Assembly: GCF_001298675.1 (NCBI RefSeq)
Contig: NZ_CYIG01000028.1
Coordinates: 1-47,116, forward strand
Length of the DNA stretch: 47,116 nt
Direction: 5' to 3'
DNA from: Paenacidovorax caeni
GTDB lineage: Bacteria > Pseudomonadota > Gammaproteobacteria > Burkholderiales > Burkholderiaceae_C
Program-made: the position numbers and the translations under genes
The notes under the pieces: generated by a model
Told to the model about the DNA's origin: nothing
Seen by the model: the letters and a program-made list of their open reading frames with translations, nothing else
The model's database searches: none
Part shown: one piece after another, positions 24,388 through 32,891 of the stretch
Layout: each line of letters begins with the position of its first letter
How positions within the stretch are numbered: position 1 is the first letter of the stretch

Positions 24388-26958
24388 GTGCACACCAACC
24401 ACCCCGACAGCGCGGCCACCCTGGCCGCGGCCCTGGCCGCAGCCGCTGCGCCGGGGCATTTCGACGAACTGCGCGGCTGCGCAGGGGCTGAACACGCTCC
24501 TGAATCGATAGCTTCCAGCGCTTGCCTGGCAAGCGATTGGGCCGAATTTTTCCATCACACGGGCCGTGCCGGCCTGCGTGACATGGACCGGCGCATGCAC
24601 AGCCTGCAGCGCCAGGTGCGCGACAACGGCATCACCTACAACGTCTATGCCGACGCCCACGGCCCGCAGCGGCCCTGGGCGGTCGATCTGTTCCCGCTGC
24701 TGCTCACACCCGGCGACTGGCAGCGCATCGAAGCCGGGGCGCGCCAGCGCGCGCGCCTGCTCGACGCGGTGATGGCCGACTGCTACGGCCCCCAGGCGCT
24801 GCTGCGCGCCGGCCTGCTGCCCAGCGCGCTGGTGCACGGCCACCCCGGCTACCTGCGCGCGCTGCACGGCGTGCGGCCCGTGGGCGGCACGCACCTGCAC
24901 ATCGCCGCGTTCGACATGGCGCGCGACGCACGCGGCGACTGGTGGGTGGTAAGCCAGCGCACGCAGGCGCCCTCGGGCCTGGGCTACCTGCTGGAAAACC
25001 GGCTGCTCATCTCGCGCCTGTTCCCCGAGGCCTTCGGCCAGATGCGGGTGCAGCGCCTGGCGGCCACCTACCACGCGCTGCTGGCCAACCTGCGCGCCAT
25101 GAGCCCCGAGGGGGAGGATGCGCGCATCGTGCTGCTGACCCCCGGCCCTTACAACGAGACCTACTTCGAGCACGCCTACCTCGCGCGCTACCTGGGCCTG
25201 CCGCTGGTCGAGGGCGGCGACCTCACCGTGCGCGGCGACCGGCTGTTCCTGCGCACGCTGCACGGCCTGCAGCCGGTGCACGGCATCCTGAAGCGCCTGG
25301 ACGACGAATTCCTCGACCCGCTGGAGCTGCGCAGCGACTCGCGGCTGGGCGTGCCGGGGCTGCTGCAGGCCATCCGCGCGGGCCATGTGCTGGTGGCCAA
25401 CGCGCCGGGCTCGGCGTTTCTCGAATCCAGCGCGCTGCTGGGCTTTCTGCCCGCACTCTCGCAGCACCTGCTGGGCGAGGAACTGAGCCTGCCCTCGCTG
25501 CCCACCTGGTGGTGCGGCGAGCACGCCGCGCTGCGCGATGCACTGCCGCGCCTGGCGCACAGCGTCATCCGCCCCACCTGGCCGGGCACGCCGGGCCTGG
25601 ATGGCGCGGTGCTGGGCAGCACGCTCTCGCGCACCGCGCTGCAAGAGTGGAGCCGCCGCATCGAACGCCAGGGCAGCGCCTTCACCGTGCAGGGCCACCT
25701 GCCGCTGTCGCAAATGCCGACCTGGCACGGAAAGCGCCAGCGGCACCCCATCGTGCCGTGCTCGACCATGCTGCGCGTGTTTGCCGTATGCGACGGGCCG
25801 CAGTCCTGGCGCGTGCTGCCTGGGGGCCTGGCGCGCATCGCCGCCGAAGGACACGGCATCGCCTCCATGCAGCGCGGCGGCAGCAGCGCCGACGTGTGGG
25901 CGCTGACCGACGGCCCCGTGGATTCCACCACGCTGCTGCCCCACCAGCAGAGTGGCCCGGCCGTGGCGCAGCGCAGCCGCCAGGTAGCGAGCCGCGCGGC
26001 AGAGAACCTGTTCTGGCTGGGCCGCTACACCGAGCGCACCGAGAACACCACGCGCCTGGCGCGCCTGGCGCTGCAATGCCTGAGCGGCGAGGGCCAGACC
26101 TCGCGGCCGCTGCTGGCCTGGATCGGCGCCATGGCCACGCAGCACGGCATGCTGCCAAAGGACACGACCCCGGCACCGCAGGCGCGGCGCGCGTTCGAGC
26201 GCGCCCTCATCGCCGGCCTGGCCGACACCGCGCACGCCACCGGCGTGGGCTTCAACCTGCGCGGGCTGCGCGGCGCGGCGGCGTGCGTGCGCGAGCGGCT
26301 GTCGCAGGAGCACTGGAGCCTGATCGTGCGCGCCGAAGCCGAGTTCTTCCAGCACCTGGGCGCGCGGGGCAGCGAAGGCGAAGACGTGCTGGAGGCCCTG
26401 CGCGTGCTGAAGACACTCAGCAGCCACACCGCCGCCATGACCGGCGCGCAGACCGACCGCATGACGCGCGACGACGGCTGGCGGCTGCTGTCCATAGGCC
26501 GCCATCTGGAGCGCCTGGGCTTCCTGGCCGACGCACTGGCGCGCGCCATCGAGACCGGCGCGGTATTCGAGGCGGGCGGCTTCGAAGCCGTGGTGGCGCT
26601 GTTCGACAGCACCATCACCTTCCACGCCCAGTACCAGTTGCGGCGCGACATGCCGGCGCTGCTCGACCTGCTGGTGATCGACCACGACAACCCGCGCGCG
26701 CTCGCCTGGGTGGCGCAGACGCTGCGCGGGCGCATCGCCAAGATCGAGGAAGCCGCGGGCGCCGACGCCCGGCCCCTGGTGCAGGACATTCCCATGCCGC
26801 CGCCGCTCACGGTGCTGTGCGCGCAGGACAACGGCCATGCCGCGCTGCGGGCCTACCTGCGCCAGTGCGTGGCGGGCGCGTGGCAGTTGTCGGACCTGTT
26901 GGCCACGCGCTACTTCACCCATTCGGCCGGTACGCTGCCCCACAGCCTCGGAGCCTGA
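24388..26958 (+). CDS. ATP-grasp-like/alpha-E fusion protein
   Basis: An 856-aa fusion. The circularly permuted ATP-grasp-like half spans about residues 60-500, and the alpha-E half runs from about residue 530 (AAENLFWLGRYTERTENTTR). Compared with the stand-alone ATP-grasp protein upstream, active-site segments have changed: the EDNLRVPSG stretch reads SQRTQAPSG, and the KEVHGAGGYG stretch reads RPTWPGTPG. The acidic metal ligands and the Lys are therefore gone, and this half may be a pseudo-enzyme. The start is a GTG. Residues near 38-55 are encoded by a copy of the genome's dispersed repeat (24501-24551). It is tightly coupled to the neighbouring genes (7 bp and 3 bp gaps). Confidence 0.88.
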   Translation: MHTNHPDSAATLAAALAAAAAPGHFDELRGCAGAEHAPESIASSACLASDWAEFFHHTGRAGLRDMDRRMHSLQRQVRDNGITYNVYADAHGPQRPWAVDLFPLLLTPGDWQRIEAGARQRARLLDAVMADCYGPQALLRAGLLPSALVHGHPGYLRALHGVRPVGGTHLHIAAFDMARDARGDWWVVSQRTQAPSGLGYLLENRLLISRLFPEAFGQMRVQRLAATYHALLANLRAMSPEGEDARIVLLTPGPYNETYFEHAYLARYLGLPLVEGGDLTVRGDRLFLRTLHGLQPVHGILKRLDDEFLDPLELRSDSRLGVPGLLQAIRAGHVLVANAPGSAFLESSALLGFLPALSQHLLGEELSLPSLPTWWCGEHAALRDALPRLAHSVIRPTWPGTPGLDGAVLGSTLSRTALQEWSRRIERQGSAFTVQGHLPLSQMPTWHGKRQRHPIVPCSTMLRVFAVCDGPQSWRVLPGGLARIAAEGHGIASMQRGGSSADVWALTDGPVDSTTLLPHQQSGPAVAQRSRQVASRAAENLFWLGRYTERTENTTRLARLALQCLSGEGQTSRPLLAWIGAMATQHGMLPKDTTPAPQARRAFERALIAGLADTAHATGVGFNLRGLRGAAACVRERLSQEHWSLIVRAEAEFFQHLGARGSEGEDVLEALRVLKTLSSHTAAMTGAQTDRMTRDDGWRLLSIGRHLERLGFLADALARAIETGAVFEAGGFEAVVALFDSTITFHAQYQLRRDMPALLDLLVIDHDNPRALAWVAQTLRGRIAKIEEAAGADARPLVQDIPMPPPLTVLCAQDNGHAALRAYLRQCVAGAWQLSDLLATRYFTHSAGTLPHSLGA
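24501..24551 (+). repeat. dispersed palindromic repeat, copy E (inside a coding region)
   Basis: TGAATCGATAGCTTCCAGCG, then CTTGCCTGGCAAGCGATTGG and GCCGAATTTTT. The centre GCGCTTGCCTGGCAAGCG is a near-perfect hairpin. It is in frame and encodes ESIASSACLASDWAEF near the N terminus of the fusion protein. Confidence 0.65.
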
Positions 26959-26961
26959 ACG

Positions 26962-27849
26962 ATGCTGCTGCGCGTCATCCACGAAACCGCCTACGAATAC
27001 GACCCGCCCGTGCAGCACGCGCTGCACGTGGCGCACCTGCGCCCGCTGGGCCATGGCACGCAGCGGCTCCTGGAACATGCGCTGCACATCGACCCCACGC
27101 CGGACCAGTGCACGCAGGACGTGGACGCGCACGGCAACGCGCGCGCCTACTTCGGCCTGCCGTTCACGCACGGCACGCTGCGCGTGCGCGCCGACAGCGT
27201 GGTCGACACCCTGGCGCGCCCCGCGCCCGCGCCGGGCCTGCCCTGGGAGGCGGTACGCGAGCACCTGGCCTACCGGCGCGGCGCGCCTTACGTGGAAGCG
27301 GCGCAGTTCTGCTTCGCCTCGCCCTACGTGCCGCTGCACGAGGACTTCGCGCACTACGCGCACGCCTGCTTCACGCCCGGCCGCCCGCTGATGGAGGCGG
27401 CAGCGGCGCTGATGTCGCGCATCCACCAGGACTTCGCGTATGCCCCCCAGGCCACCGACGCGGGCACGCCCGCGCTCGAAGCGCTGCGCCTGCGCCGCGG
27501 CGTGTGCCAGGACTTCGCGCACGTGATGACCGGCTGCCTGCGCAGCCTGGGGCTGGCGGCGCGCTACGCCAGCGGCTACCTGCTGACCAGGCCGCCGCCG
27601 GGCCAGCCGCGCCTGGTGGGGGCCGACGCATCGCACGCCTGGGTGTCGGTATGGTCGCCCGGCCCGGATGGCGGGGCGTGGTATGACCTGGACCCCACCA
27701 ACGACCGCGCGCCAGGCGAGGATTACGTCACCCTGGCCCTGGGCCGCGACTACGCCGACGTGGCCCCGTTGCGCGGCGTGATCCACGGCGGCGGCCGCCA
27801 CGTGCTGCACGTGGCGGTGACAGTCGCGCCGCTGCAGGAAATGGCTTGA
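26962..27849 (+). CDS. transglutaminase-like cysteine protease (third of three)
   Basis: A 295-aa protein with Bact_transglu_N (MLLRVIHETAYEYDPPVQHA) and a transglutaminase core. The triad is Cys182 in RRGVCQDFAHVM, His225 in ADASHAWVSVW and Asp244 in YDLDPTND. It starts three bases after the stop of the ATP-grasp/alpha-E fusion, the usual pairing. It is the last gene of the cluster; a strong hairpin at 27924-27956 lies between it and the convergent thiolase gene. Confidence 0.92.
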   Translation: MLLRVIHETAYEYDPPVQHALHVAHLRPLGHGTQRLLEHALHIDPTPDQCTQDVDAHGNARAYFGLPFTHGTLRVRADSVVDTLARPAPAPGLPWEAVREHLAYRRGAPYVEAAQFCFASPYVPLHEDFAHYAHACFTPGRPLMEAAAALMSRIHQDFAYAPQATDAGTPALEALRLRRGVCQDFAHVMTGCLRSLGLAARYASGYLLTRPPPGQPRLVGADASHAWVSVWSPGPDGGAWYDLDPTNDRAPGEDYVTLALGRDYADVAPLRGVIHGGGRHVLHVAVTVAPLQEMA

Positions 27850-27860
27850 AAACCAGGGGA

Positions 27861-27909
27861 TTTTTGCCCCAAACGACCGCCCAGCAATCGCCAGCAGCTA
27901 TCAAAAACA
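27861..27909. repeat. dispersed palindromic repeat, copy F
   Basis: TTTTTGCCCCAAACGACCGC, then CCAGCAATCGCCAGCAGC and TATCAAAAACA. The distal part AGCAGCTATCAAAAA matches copy D. It is intergenic, just after the last transglutaminase gene. Confidence 0.55.
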
Positions 27910-27923
27910 AAGCACCCAAAAGC

Positions 27924-27956
27924 AAAAACCCGCGCAAACCTCGCGGTTTGCGCGGG
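27924..27956 (-). terminator. terminator of the thiolase/fadB-like operon
   Basis: CCCGCGCAAACC (27929-27940) and GGTTTGCGCGGG (27945-27956) form a perfect 12-bp stem with a TCGC loop. Only the minus strand has a following T-run (complement of AAAAA at 27924-27928), so it serves the thiolase gene. It may also impede plus-strand readthrough. Confidence 0.85.
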
Positions 27957-27983
27957 AAGGCCTTGGAGCCTAAAACGGATGTT

Positions 27984-29159
27984 TTACAGCACTTCGAACA
28001 CGCCAGCGGCGCCCATGCCGCCGCCGATGCACATGGTCACGCACACGCGCTTGGCGCCACGGCGCTTGCCTTCGATGAGGGCATGGCCCGTCAGGCGCTG
28101 GCCGGAAACGCCGTAGGGGTGGCCCAGGGCGATGGCGCCGCCGTTGACGTTCAGGCGATCGTTGGGAATGCCGAGCTTGTCGCGGCAGTAAAGCACCTGC
28201 ACGGCGAACGCCTCGTTCAGCTCCCACAGGTCGATATCCTGCACCGTCAGGCCCAGCTTCTTCAGCACCTTGGGCACGGCGAACACCGGGCCGATGCCCA
28301 TCTCATCAGGCTCGCAGCCCGCCACGGCAAAGCCGAGGAAGCGGCCCAGGGGCTGCAGGTTGTTGCGGCTCGCAAAGTCTTCGCTCACCACCACGCAGGC
28401 ACCCGCGCCGTCGCTGAACTGGCTGGCGTTGCCGGCCGACACCAAGCCGCCGGGCAGCGCCGAGCGCAGGCCACGAATAGCCTCGACCGTCGTGCCTTCG
28501 CGCGTGCCTTCGTCCTTGCTCACGGTGACCTGCTTGGTCGTCAGGCCCATGACCTTGTCGGCCACGCCGGCGGTCACGGTGATGGGAGCGATCTCGGCGT
28601 CAAACAGGCCAGCAGCCTGGGCGGCACAGGCTTTTTGCTGGCTGGCCGCGCCATATTCGTCCATGGCTTCACGGCCAATGCCGTAGCGCGTGGCCACCTG
28701 TTCGGCGGTCTGCAGCATGCTCCAGTAGATCTCGGGCTTCTGCTTTTGCAGCGCCAGGTCGAACAGCATGTGCATGTTCATCTCCTGCTGCACGCAGGAG
28801 ATGCTTTCCACGCCGCCGGCCACGTACACGTCGCCCTCGCCGGCGATGATGCGCTGGCTGGCGGTGGCGATGGTCTGCAGGCCCGAGGAGCAGAAGCGGT
28901 TGATGGTCATGCCCGAAGTGGTGATGGGCAGGCCCGCCTTGAGCGCGATCTGGCGCGCAATGTTCATGCCGGTGGCGCCCTCGGGGTTGGCGCAGCCCAT
29001 GATGACATCGTCAACCGTGGCCGGGTCGATGCCAGCACGCTGCACAGCATGCTGTACGGCATGGCCGCCCAGGGTGGCGCCATGGGTCATGTTGAAGGAG
29101 CCCTTCCAGCTCTTGGCGAGCGGCGTGCGGGCGGTGGAAACAATCACTGCGGAGGTCAT
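27984..29159 (-). CDS. acetyl-CoA C-acyltransferase (thiolase)
   Basis: A 391-aa thiolase that cleaves 3-ketoacyl-CoA at the end of a beta-oxidation turn. The nucleophilic Cys90 lies in [13 protein letters not shown]. The C-terminal catalytic motifs are [15 protein letters not shown] and [13 protein letters not shown]. The sequence fits the FadA-like/degradative class. It is downstream of, and probably co-transcribed with, the bifunctional hydratase/dehydrogenase gene (gap 38 bp), forming a fadBA-like pair. Confidence 0.92.
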   Translation of the reverse strand: MTSAVIVSTARTPLAKSWKGSFNMTHGATLGGHAVQHAVQRAGIDPATVDDVIMGCANPEGATGMNIARQIALKAGLPITTSGMTINRFCSSGLQTIATASQRIIAGEGDVYVAGGVESISCVQQEMNMHMLFDLALQKQKPEIYWSMLQTAEQVATRYGIGREAMDEYGAASQQKACAAQAAGLFDAEIAPITVTAGVADKVMGLTTKQVTVSKDEGTREGTTVEAIRGLRSALPGGLVSAGNASQFSDGAGACVVVSEDFASRNNLQPLGRFLGFAVAGCEPDEMGIGPVFAVPKVLKKLGLTVQDIDLWELNEAFAVQVLYCRDKLGIPNDRLNVNGGAIALGHPYGVSGQRLTGHALIEGKRRGAKRVCVTMCIGGGMGAAGVFEVL

Positions 29160-29197
29160 GTCAAATCCTTGCGTTCAGTATTCGTGTGCGCACGCGC

Positions 29198-31297
29198 TCA
29201 CTGGAAGTTCTTGCCTTCGGCCACCAGGCGCGCCAGCAGGGGCGCGGGCTGCCAGAACTTGGCGTCGTCCAGCGGGTTTTGCGCGAAGCGCTTCATGGCG
29301 GCCGCCACGTTGAACAGGCCGACCTCGTTGGCGTAGTTCAGCGGGCCACCACGGTGCACCGGGAAGCCGTAGCCGAAGATGTAGACCACGTCGATGTCGC
29401 TGGCCTTGTTGGCGATGCCTTCTTCCAGGATGTGTGCGGCCTCGTTCACCAGGGCGAACACCAGGCGCTGCACGATTTCCTCGTCGGAAATCTTGCGCGG
29501 CGTGATGCCCAGGGACTTGCGGTGCTCTTCGATCATCTGCACCACCTCGGCGTTCGGGATGGCGTCGCGCTTGCCGGGCACGTAGTCGTACCAGCCGGCA
29601 CCGGTCTTCTGGCCGAAGCGGCCCTTCTCGCACAGCAGGTCGGCGGTTTTGCTGTACTTCATGTCGGGCTTTTCCTGGTAGCGGCGCTTGCGGATGGCCC
29701 AGCCGATGTCGTTGCCGGCCAGGTCGCCCATGCGGAACGGGCCCATGGCGAAGCCAAACTTTTCGATGGCCTTGTCCACCTGCGCGGGGGTGCAGCCTTC
29801 GTCAAGCAAGAAGCCACCCTGACGGCCGTACTGCTCGATCATGCGGTTGCCGATGAAGCCATCGCACACGCCCGAGACCACGGCCACCTTCTTGATCTTC
29901 TTGGCCACGGCCATCACGGTGGCCATGACGTCCTTGGCGGTCTTGTCGCCACGCACCACTTCGAGCAGCTTCATCACGTTGGCGGGGCTGAAGAAGTGCA
30001 GGCCCACCACGTCTTGCGGACGCTGGGTGAAGGCGGCGATCTTGTTCACGTCCAGCGTGGAGGTGTTGGAGGCCAGGATGGCGCCAGGCTTCATCACGGC
30101 GTCGAGCTGCTTGAACACGGCCTCCTTGACGCCGATCTCTTCGAACACGGCCTCGATCACGAGGTCGGCGTCCTTCAGGTCGGCGTAGTCGAGCGTGGTG
30201 CTCAGCAGGGCCATGCGCTGCTCGTACTTGTCCTGCTTGAGCTTGCCCTTCTTGACCTGGGCTTCGTAGTTCTTGCGGATGGTGGCAAGGCCGCGGTCCA
30301 GCGCTTCCTGCTTCATTTCCAGCATCTTCACGGGGATGCCAGCGTTCAGGAAGTTCATGGCAATGCCGCCACCCATGGTGCCGGCGCCGATCACGGCCAC
30401 GGCCTTGATGTCGCGCTTGGGAGTGTCGGAGGGCACGTCGGGGATCTTGCTCGCGGCGCGCTCGGCCAGGAACAGGTGGCGCAGCGAGCGCGACTCGGCC
30501 GTCCACATCAGGTTGATGAAGATCTCGCGCTCGGTGGCCAGGCCATCGGCAAACTTCTTCTTGGTGGCGGCCTCCACGGCGTCCACGCACTTGGCGGGGG
30601 CCGGGAAGTTCTTGCTCATGCCCTTGACCATGTTGCGCGCGAACTGGAAGTACGCGTCGCCCTGGGGATGCTTGCACGGCAGGTTGCGCACCAGGGGCAT
30701 GGGGCGCACGTCGGCCACGCTCTGCGCGAAGGCCAGGGCCTCGGCGGCCAGCACTTCGGGCGATGCCACCAGCTTGTCGAACAGCTTCTGGCCGGGGAGC
30801 ATGGCGAGCATTTCGCTCTTGATGGCTTCGCCGCTCACGATCATGTTCAGGGCGGGTTCCACGCCGAGCACACGGGGCAGGCGCTGCGTGCCGCCGGCGC
30901 CGGGCAGGATGCCCAGCTTCACTTCAGGCAGGGCCACGCTGCAGCCGGGGGCCGCGACGCGGTAGTGGCAGCCCAGGGCCAGCTCCAGGCCGCCGCCCAT
31001 GGCCACGCTGTGGATGGCCGCAACCACGGGCTTGTCCGAGTTCTCGATGGCCGCGATCACGGAGTTCAGGTTAGGCTCCTGCATGGCCTTGTCGGTGCCG
31101 AACTCCTTGATGTCCGCGCCACCGGAGAACGCGCCCCCGGCGCCGGTGATGACGATGGACTTCACGGCGCTGTCGGCATTGGCCTTCTCCAGGCCGTCCA
31201 CGATGCCCTGGCGGGTGGAGAGGCCCAGACCGTTCACCGGTGGGTTGGCCAGCGTGATCACGGCGACGTTGCCGTGGACTTTGTATTCAGCGGTCAT
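29198..31297 (-). CDS. bifunctional enoyl-CoA hydratase/3-hydroxyacyl-CoA dehydrogenase (FadB/FadJ-like)
   Basis: A 699-aa multifunctional beta-oxidation enzyme. The N-terminal crotonase domain (about 1-190) has the oxyanion-hole segment AFSGGADIKEFG and the two catalytic Glu, Glu105 in GGGLELALGC and Glu125 in LPEVKLGILPGAGG. The dehydrogenase half begins with the NAD-binding motif AVIGAGTMGGGIAMNFLNAG at about residue 300, and the catalytic His is in VVGLHFFSPANVMK. The ATG at 31297 is chosen because AAGGAA lies nine bases upstream. With the thiolase downstream it completes an acyl-CoA degradation pair. The acyl-chain specificity cannot be read from the sequence. Confidence 0.93.
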   Translation of the reverse strand: MTAEYKVHGNVAVITLANPPVNGLGLSTRQGIVDGLEKANADSAVKSIVITGAGGAFSGGADIKEFGTDKAMQEPNLNSVIAAIENSDKPVVAAIHSVAMGGGLELALGCHYRVAAPGCSVALPEVKLGILPGAGGTQRLPRVLGVEPALNMIVSGEAIKSEMLAMLPGQKLFDKLVASPEVLAAEALAFAQSVADVRPMPLVRNLPCKHPQGDAYFQFARNMVKGMSKNFPAPAKCVDAVEAATKKKFADGLATEREIFINLMWTAESRSLRHLFLAERAASKIPDVPSDTPKRDIKAVAVIGAGTMGGGIAMNFLNAGIPVKMLEMKQEALDRGLATIRKNYEAQVKKGKLKQDKYEQRMALLSTTLDYADLKDADLVIEAVFEEIGVKEAVFKQLDAVMKPGAILASNTSTLDVNKIAAFTQRPQDVVGLHFFSPANVMKLLEVVRGDKTAKDVMATVMAVAKKIKKVAVVSGVCDGFIGNRMIEQYGRQGGFLLDEGCTPAQVDKAIEKFGFAMGPFRMGDLAGNDIGWAIRKRRYQEKPDMKYSKTADLLCEKGRFGQKTGAGWYDYVPGKRDAIPNAEVVQMIEEHRKSLGITPRKISDEEIVQRLVFALVNEAAHILEEGIANKASDIDVVYIFGYGFPVHRGGPLNYANEVGLFNVAAAMKRFAQNPLDDAKFWQPAPLLARLVAEGKNFQ

Positions 31298-31407
31298 GCT
31301 GTTGTTCCTTGGAAAGTAAAAAAGAACGATCGTGCGATTTTTATTGTAGACAACGCTGCTGGCGCTCGCTTGTCCCGCCTGGGACAAGCGCCGGCTAGGG
31401 TATTTCC

Positions 31408-32103
31408 CTAGACCTCCAGCCACTCCTTGCGCACGTAGCTATTAGCACGCAATTCGTCGGGTGTGCCCTCAAAGACGATGCTGCCGTGGCCCATCACGAG
31501 CGTGCGGTCTGAAATGCCCAGGGCAATGGTGAGCTTTTGTTCGATCAGCAGCACCGACACGCCGCGCTCCTTGATCTTGGTGAGGTACTCCCCGACCAAC
31601 TCGACGATCTTCGGAGCGAGCCCTTCGGTGGGCTCATCGATGATGATGAGGTCGGGGTCGCCCATGAGCGTGCGGCACAGTGTCAGCATCTGCTGCTCGC
31701 CGCCGGACATCACACCGGCCTCAATGTTGCGCCGCTCGTGCAGGCGCGGGAACATGGCGTACATGTCGTCGAAGCCCCAGCGGCTGCCTTTGCCGCTGCC
31801 CTTCTGGCCCAGCAGCAGGTTCTGGTGCACCGTGAGGTTGGGGAACACGTCGCGGCTCTCTGGCACGTAGCCCAGGCCCAGGTGGGCCACCTCGTAGGCT
31901 TTCTTGCCCGAGAGGCTTTGGCCCTTCCACTGCAGCGTGCCCTCCCAATCCACCAGGCCCATGATGGCCTTGGCCGTGGTCGAGCGGCCCGAGCCGTTGC
32001 GACCAAGCAAGGCCACGATCTCGCCAGGACGCACGTCGAAGCTCACGCCATGCAGCACATGGCTCTTGCCGTAATAGGCGTGCAGGTTCTCGATTTTCAG
32101 CAT
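31408..32103 (-). CDS. livF: ABC transporter ATP-binding protein, LivF type
   Basis: A 231-aa ATPase of the branched-chain amino acid/amide (LivF) family, energising import with LivG and the LivHM permeases. The signature MSGGEQQ and Walker B DLIIIDEPTEGLAPK are typical. The Walker A segment reads GRNGSGRST (residues 34-42): the usual Lys is replaced by Arg40. I recall similar LivF proteins in related genera, so this may be a lineage feature rather than decay. The end lies 111 bp before the fadB-like start, so the clusters may be linked transcriptionally. Confidence 0.92.
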   Translation of the reverse strand: MLKIENLHAYYGKSHVLHGVSFDVRPGEIVALLGRNGSGRSTTAKAIMGLVDWEGTLQWKGQSLSGKKAYEVAHLGLGYVPESRDVFPNLTVHQNLLLGQKGSGKGSRWGFDDMYAMFPRLHERRNIEAGVMSGGEQQMLTLCRTLMGDPDLIIIDEPTEGLAPKIVELVGEYLTKIKERGVSVLLIEQKLTIALGISDRTLVMGHGSIVFEGTPDELRANSYVRKEWLEV

Positions 32104-32105
32104 GT

Positions 32106-32888
32106 TCAGTGGCCCTCCGCCTGCTGCGCGGCGATGACGGAGCCCAGGTAGGCTTCCTGCACGCGCGGGTTGGCGCGCACGTTTTCCGGCGTGTCGAAGG
32201 CAATCACTTCGCCATACACCACCACGGCGATCTTGTCGGCCAGGCCGAAAACCACGCCCATGTCGTGCTCCACGGTCAGCAATGTGCGCCCCTCGGTGAC
32301 CTGCTTGATGAGATGGATGAAGCGCGTGGTTTCGCTCTTGCTCATGCCGGCCGTGGGTTCGTCGAGCAGGATCACGCTAGCGCCGCCCGCGATGGTGATG
32401 CCGATCTCCAGCGCACGCTGTTCGGCGTAGGTCAGGTTCATGGCCAGGGTGTCACGCTTCTTCTGCAGCTGGATCATCTCCATAAGCTGCTCGGCGCGCT
32501 CGTTGGCGTCCTGCAAGTTCGACAGAAAGCGCCAGAACGCGTAGCGGTAGCCCAGGCTCCACAGCACGCCGCAGCGCAGGTTCTCGAACACGCTCAGCTT
32601 AGGAAAGATGTTGCTGATCTGGAAGCTGCGCGACAAGCCCATGCGGTTGATCTCGAACGGCGCCTTGCCGTCGATACGCGCGCCGTGCAGCAATACTTCG
32701 CCGCTGGTGGGCGCAAAGCGCCCGCTAATCAAGTTGAACAGCGTGGATTTGCCTGCCCCGTTGGGGCCGATGATGGCCACGCGCTCGCCAGCGTGCACTG
32801 CCAGATTGGCACCGCGGATGATCTCGGTCTTGCCGAAGCTCTTGCGCAGCTCGCGCAGCTCCAGGGCGTAGGTCGATGGATTGGCCAT
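32106..32888 (-). CDS. livG: ABC transporter ATP-binding protein, LivG type
   Basis: A 260-aa ATPase partner of LivF. Walker A is intact (IGPNGAGKSTLFN), the LivG-specific GLSRSFQISNIFPKLSVFEN follows, the signature is LTYAEQRALEIG instead of LSGGQ (usual for LivG) and Walker B is VILLDEPTAGMS. The H-loop is VEHDMGVV. The gene starts three bases after livM and ends two bases before livF, so the permease and ATPase genes form one operon. Confidence 0.94.
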   Translation of the reverse strand: MANPSTYALELRELRKSFGKTEIIRGANLAVHAGERVAIIGPNGAGKSTLFNLISGRFAPTSGEVLLHGARIDGKAPFEINRMGLSRSFQISNIFPKLSVFENLRCGVLWSLGYRYAFWRFLSNLQDANERAEQLMEMIQLQKKRDTLAMNLTYAEQRALEIGITIAGGASVILLDEPTAGMSKSETTRFIHLIKQVTEGRTLLTVEHDMGVVFGLADKIAVVVYGEVIAFDTPENVRANPRVQEAYLGSVIAAQQAEGH

Positions 32889-32891
32889 GGC

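Noticed and set aside
24346-27810. An 1154-codon minus-strand open frame opposite the ATP-grasp/alpha-E fusion and third transglutaminase
   Set aside because: Same shadow pattern; the plus-strand proteins show family motifs and catalytic triads, this frame shows none.
16716-27849. A pupylation/20S proteasome degradation system
   Set aside because: There is no Pup, PafA, Dop, alpha subunit or Mpa/ARC ATPase. The peptidase is Anbu-type and the ATP-grasp proteins are not PafA-like.
29186-31411. A 741-codon plus-strand open frame opposite the FadB-like gene
   Set aside because: The frame is the antisense image of a well-conserved enzyme; composition is His/Gly-rich and no domain is recognisable.
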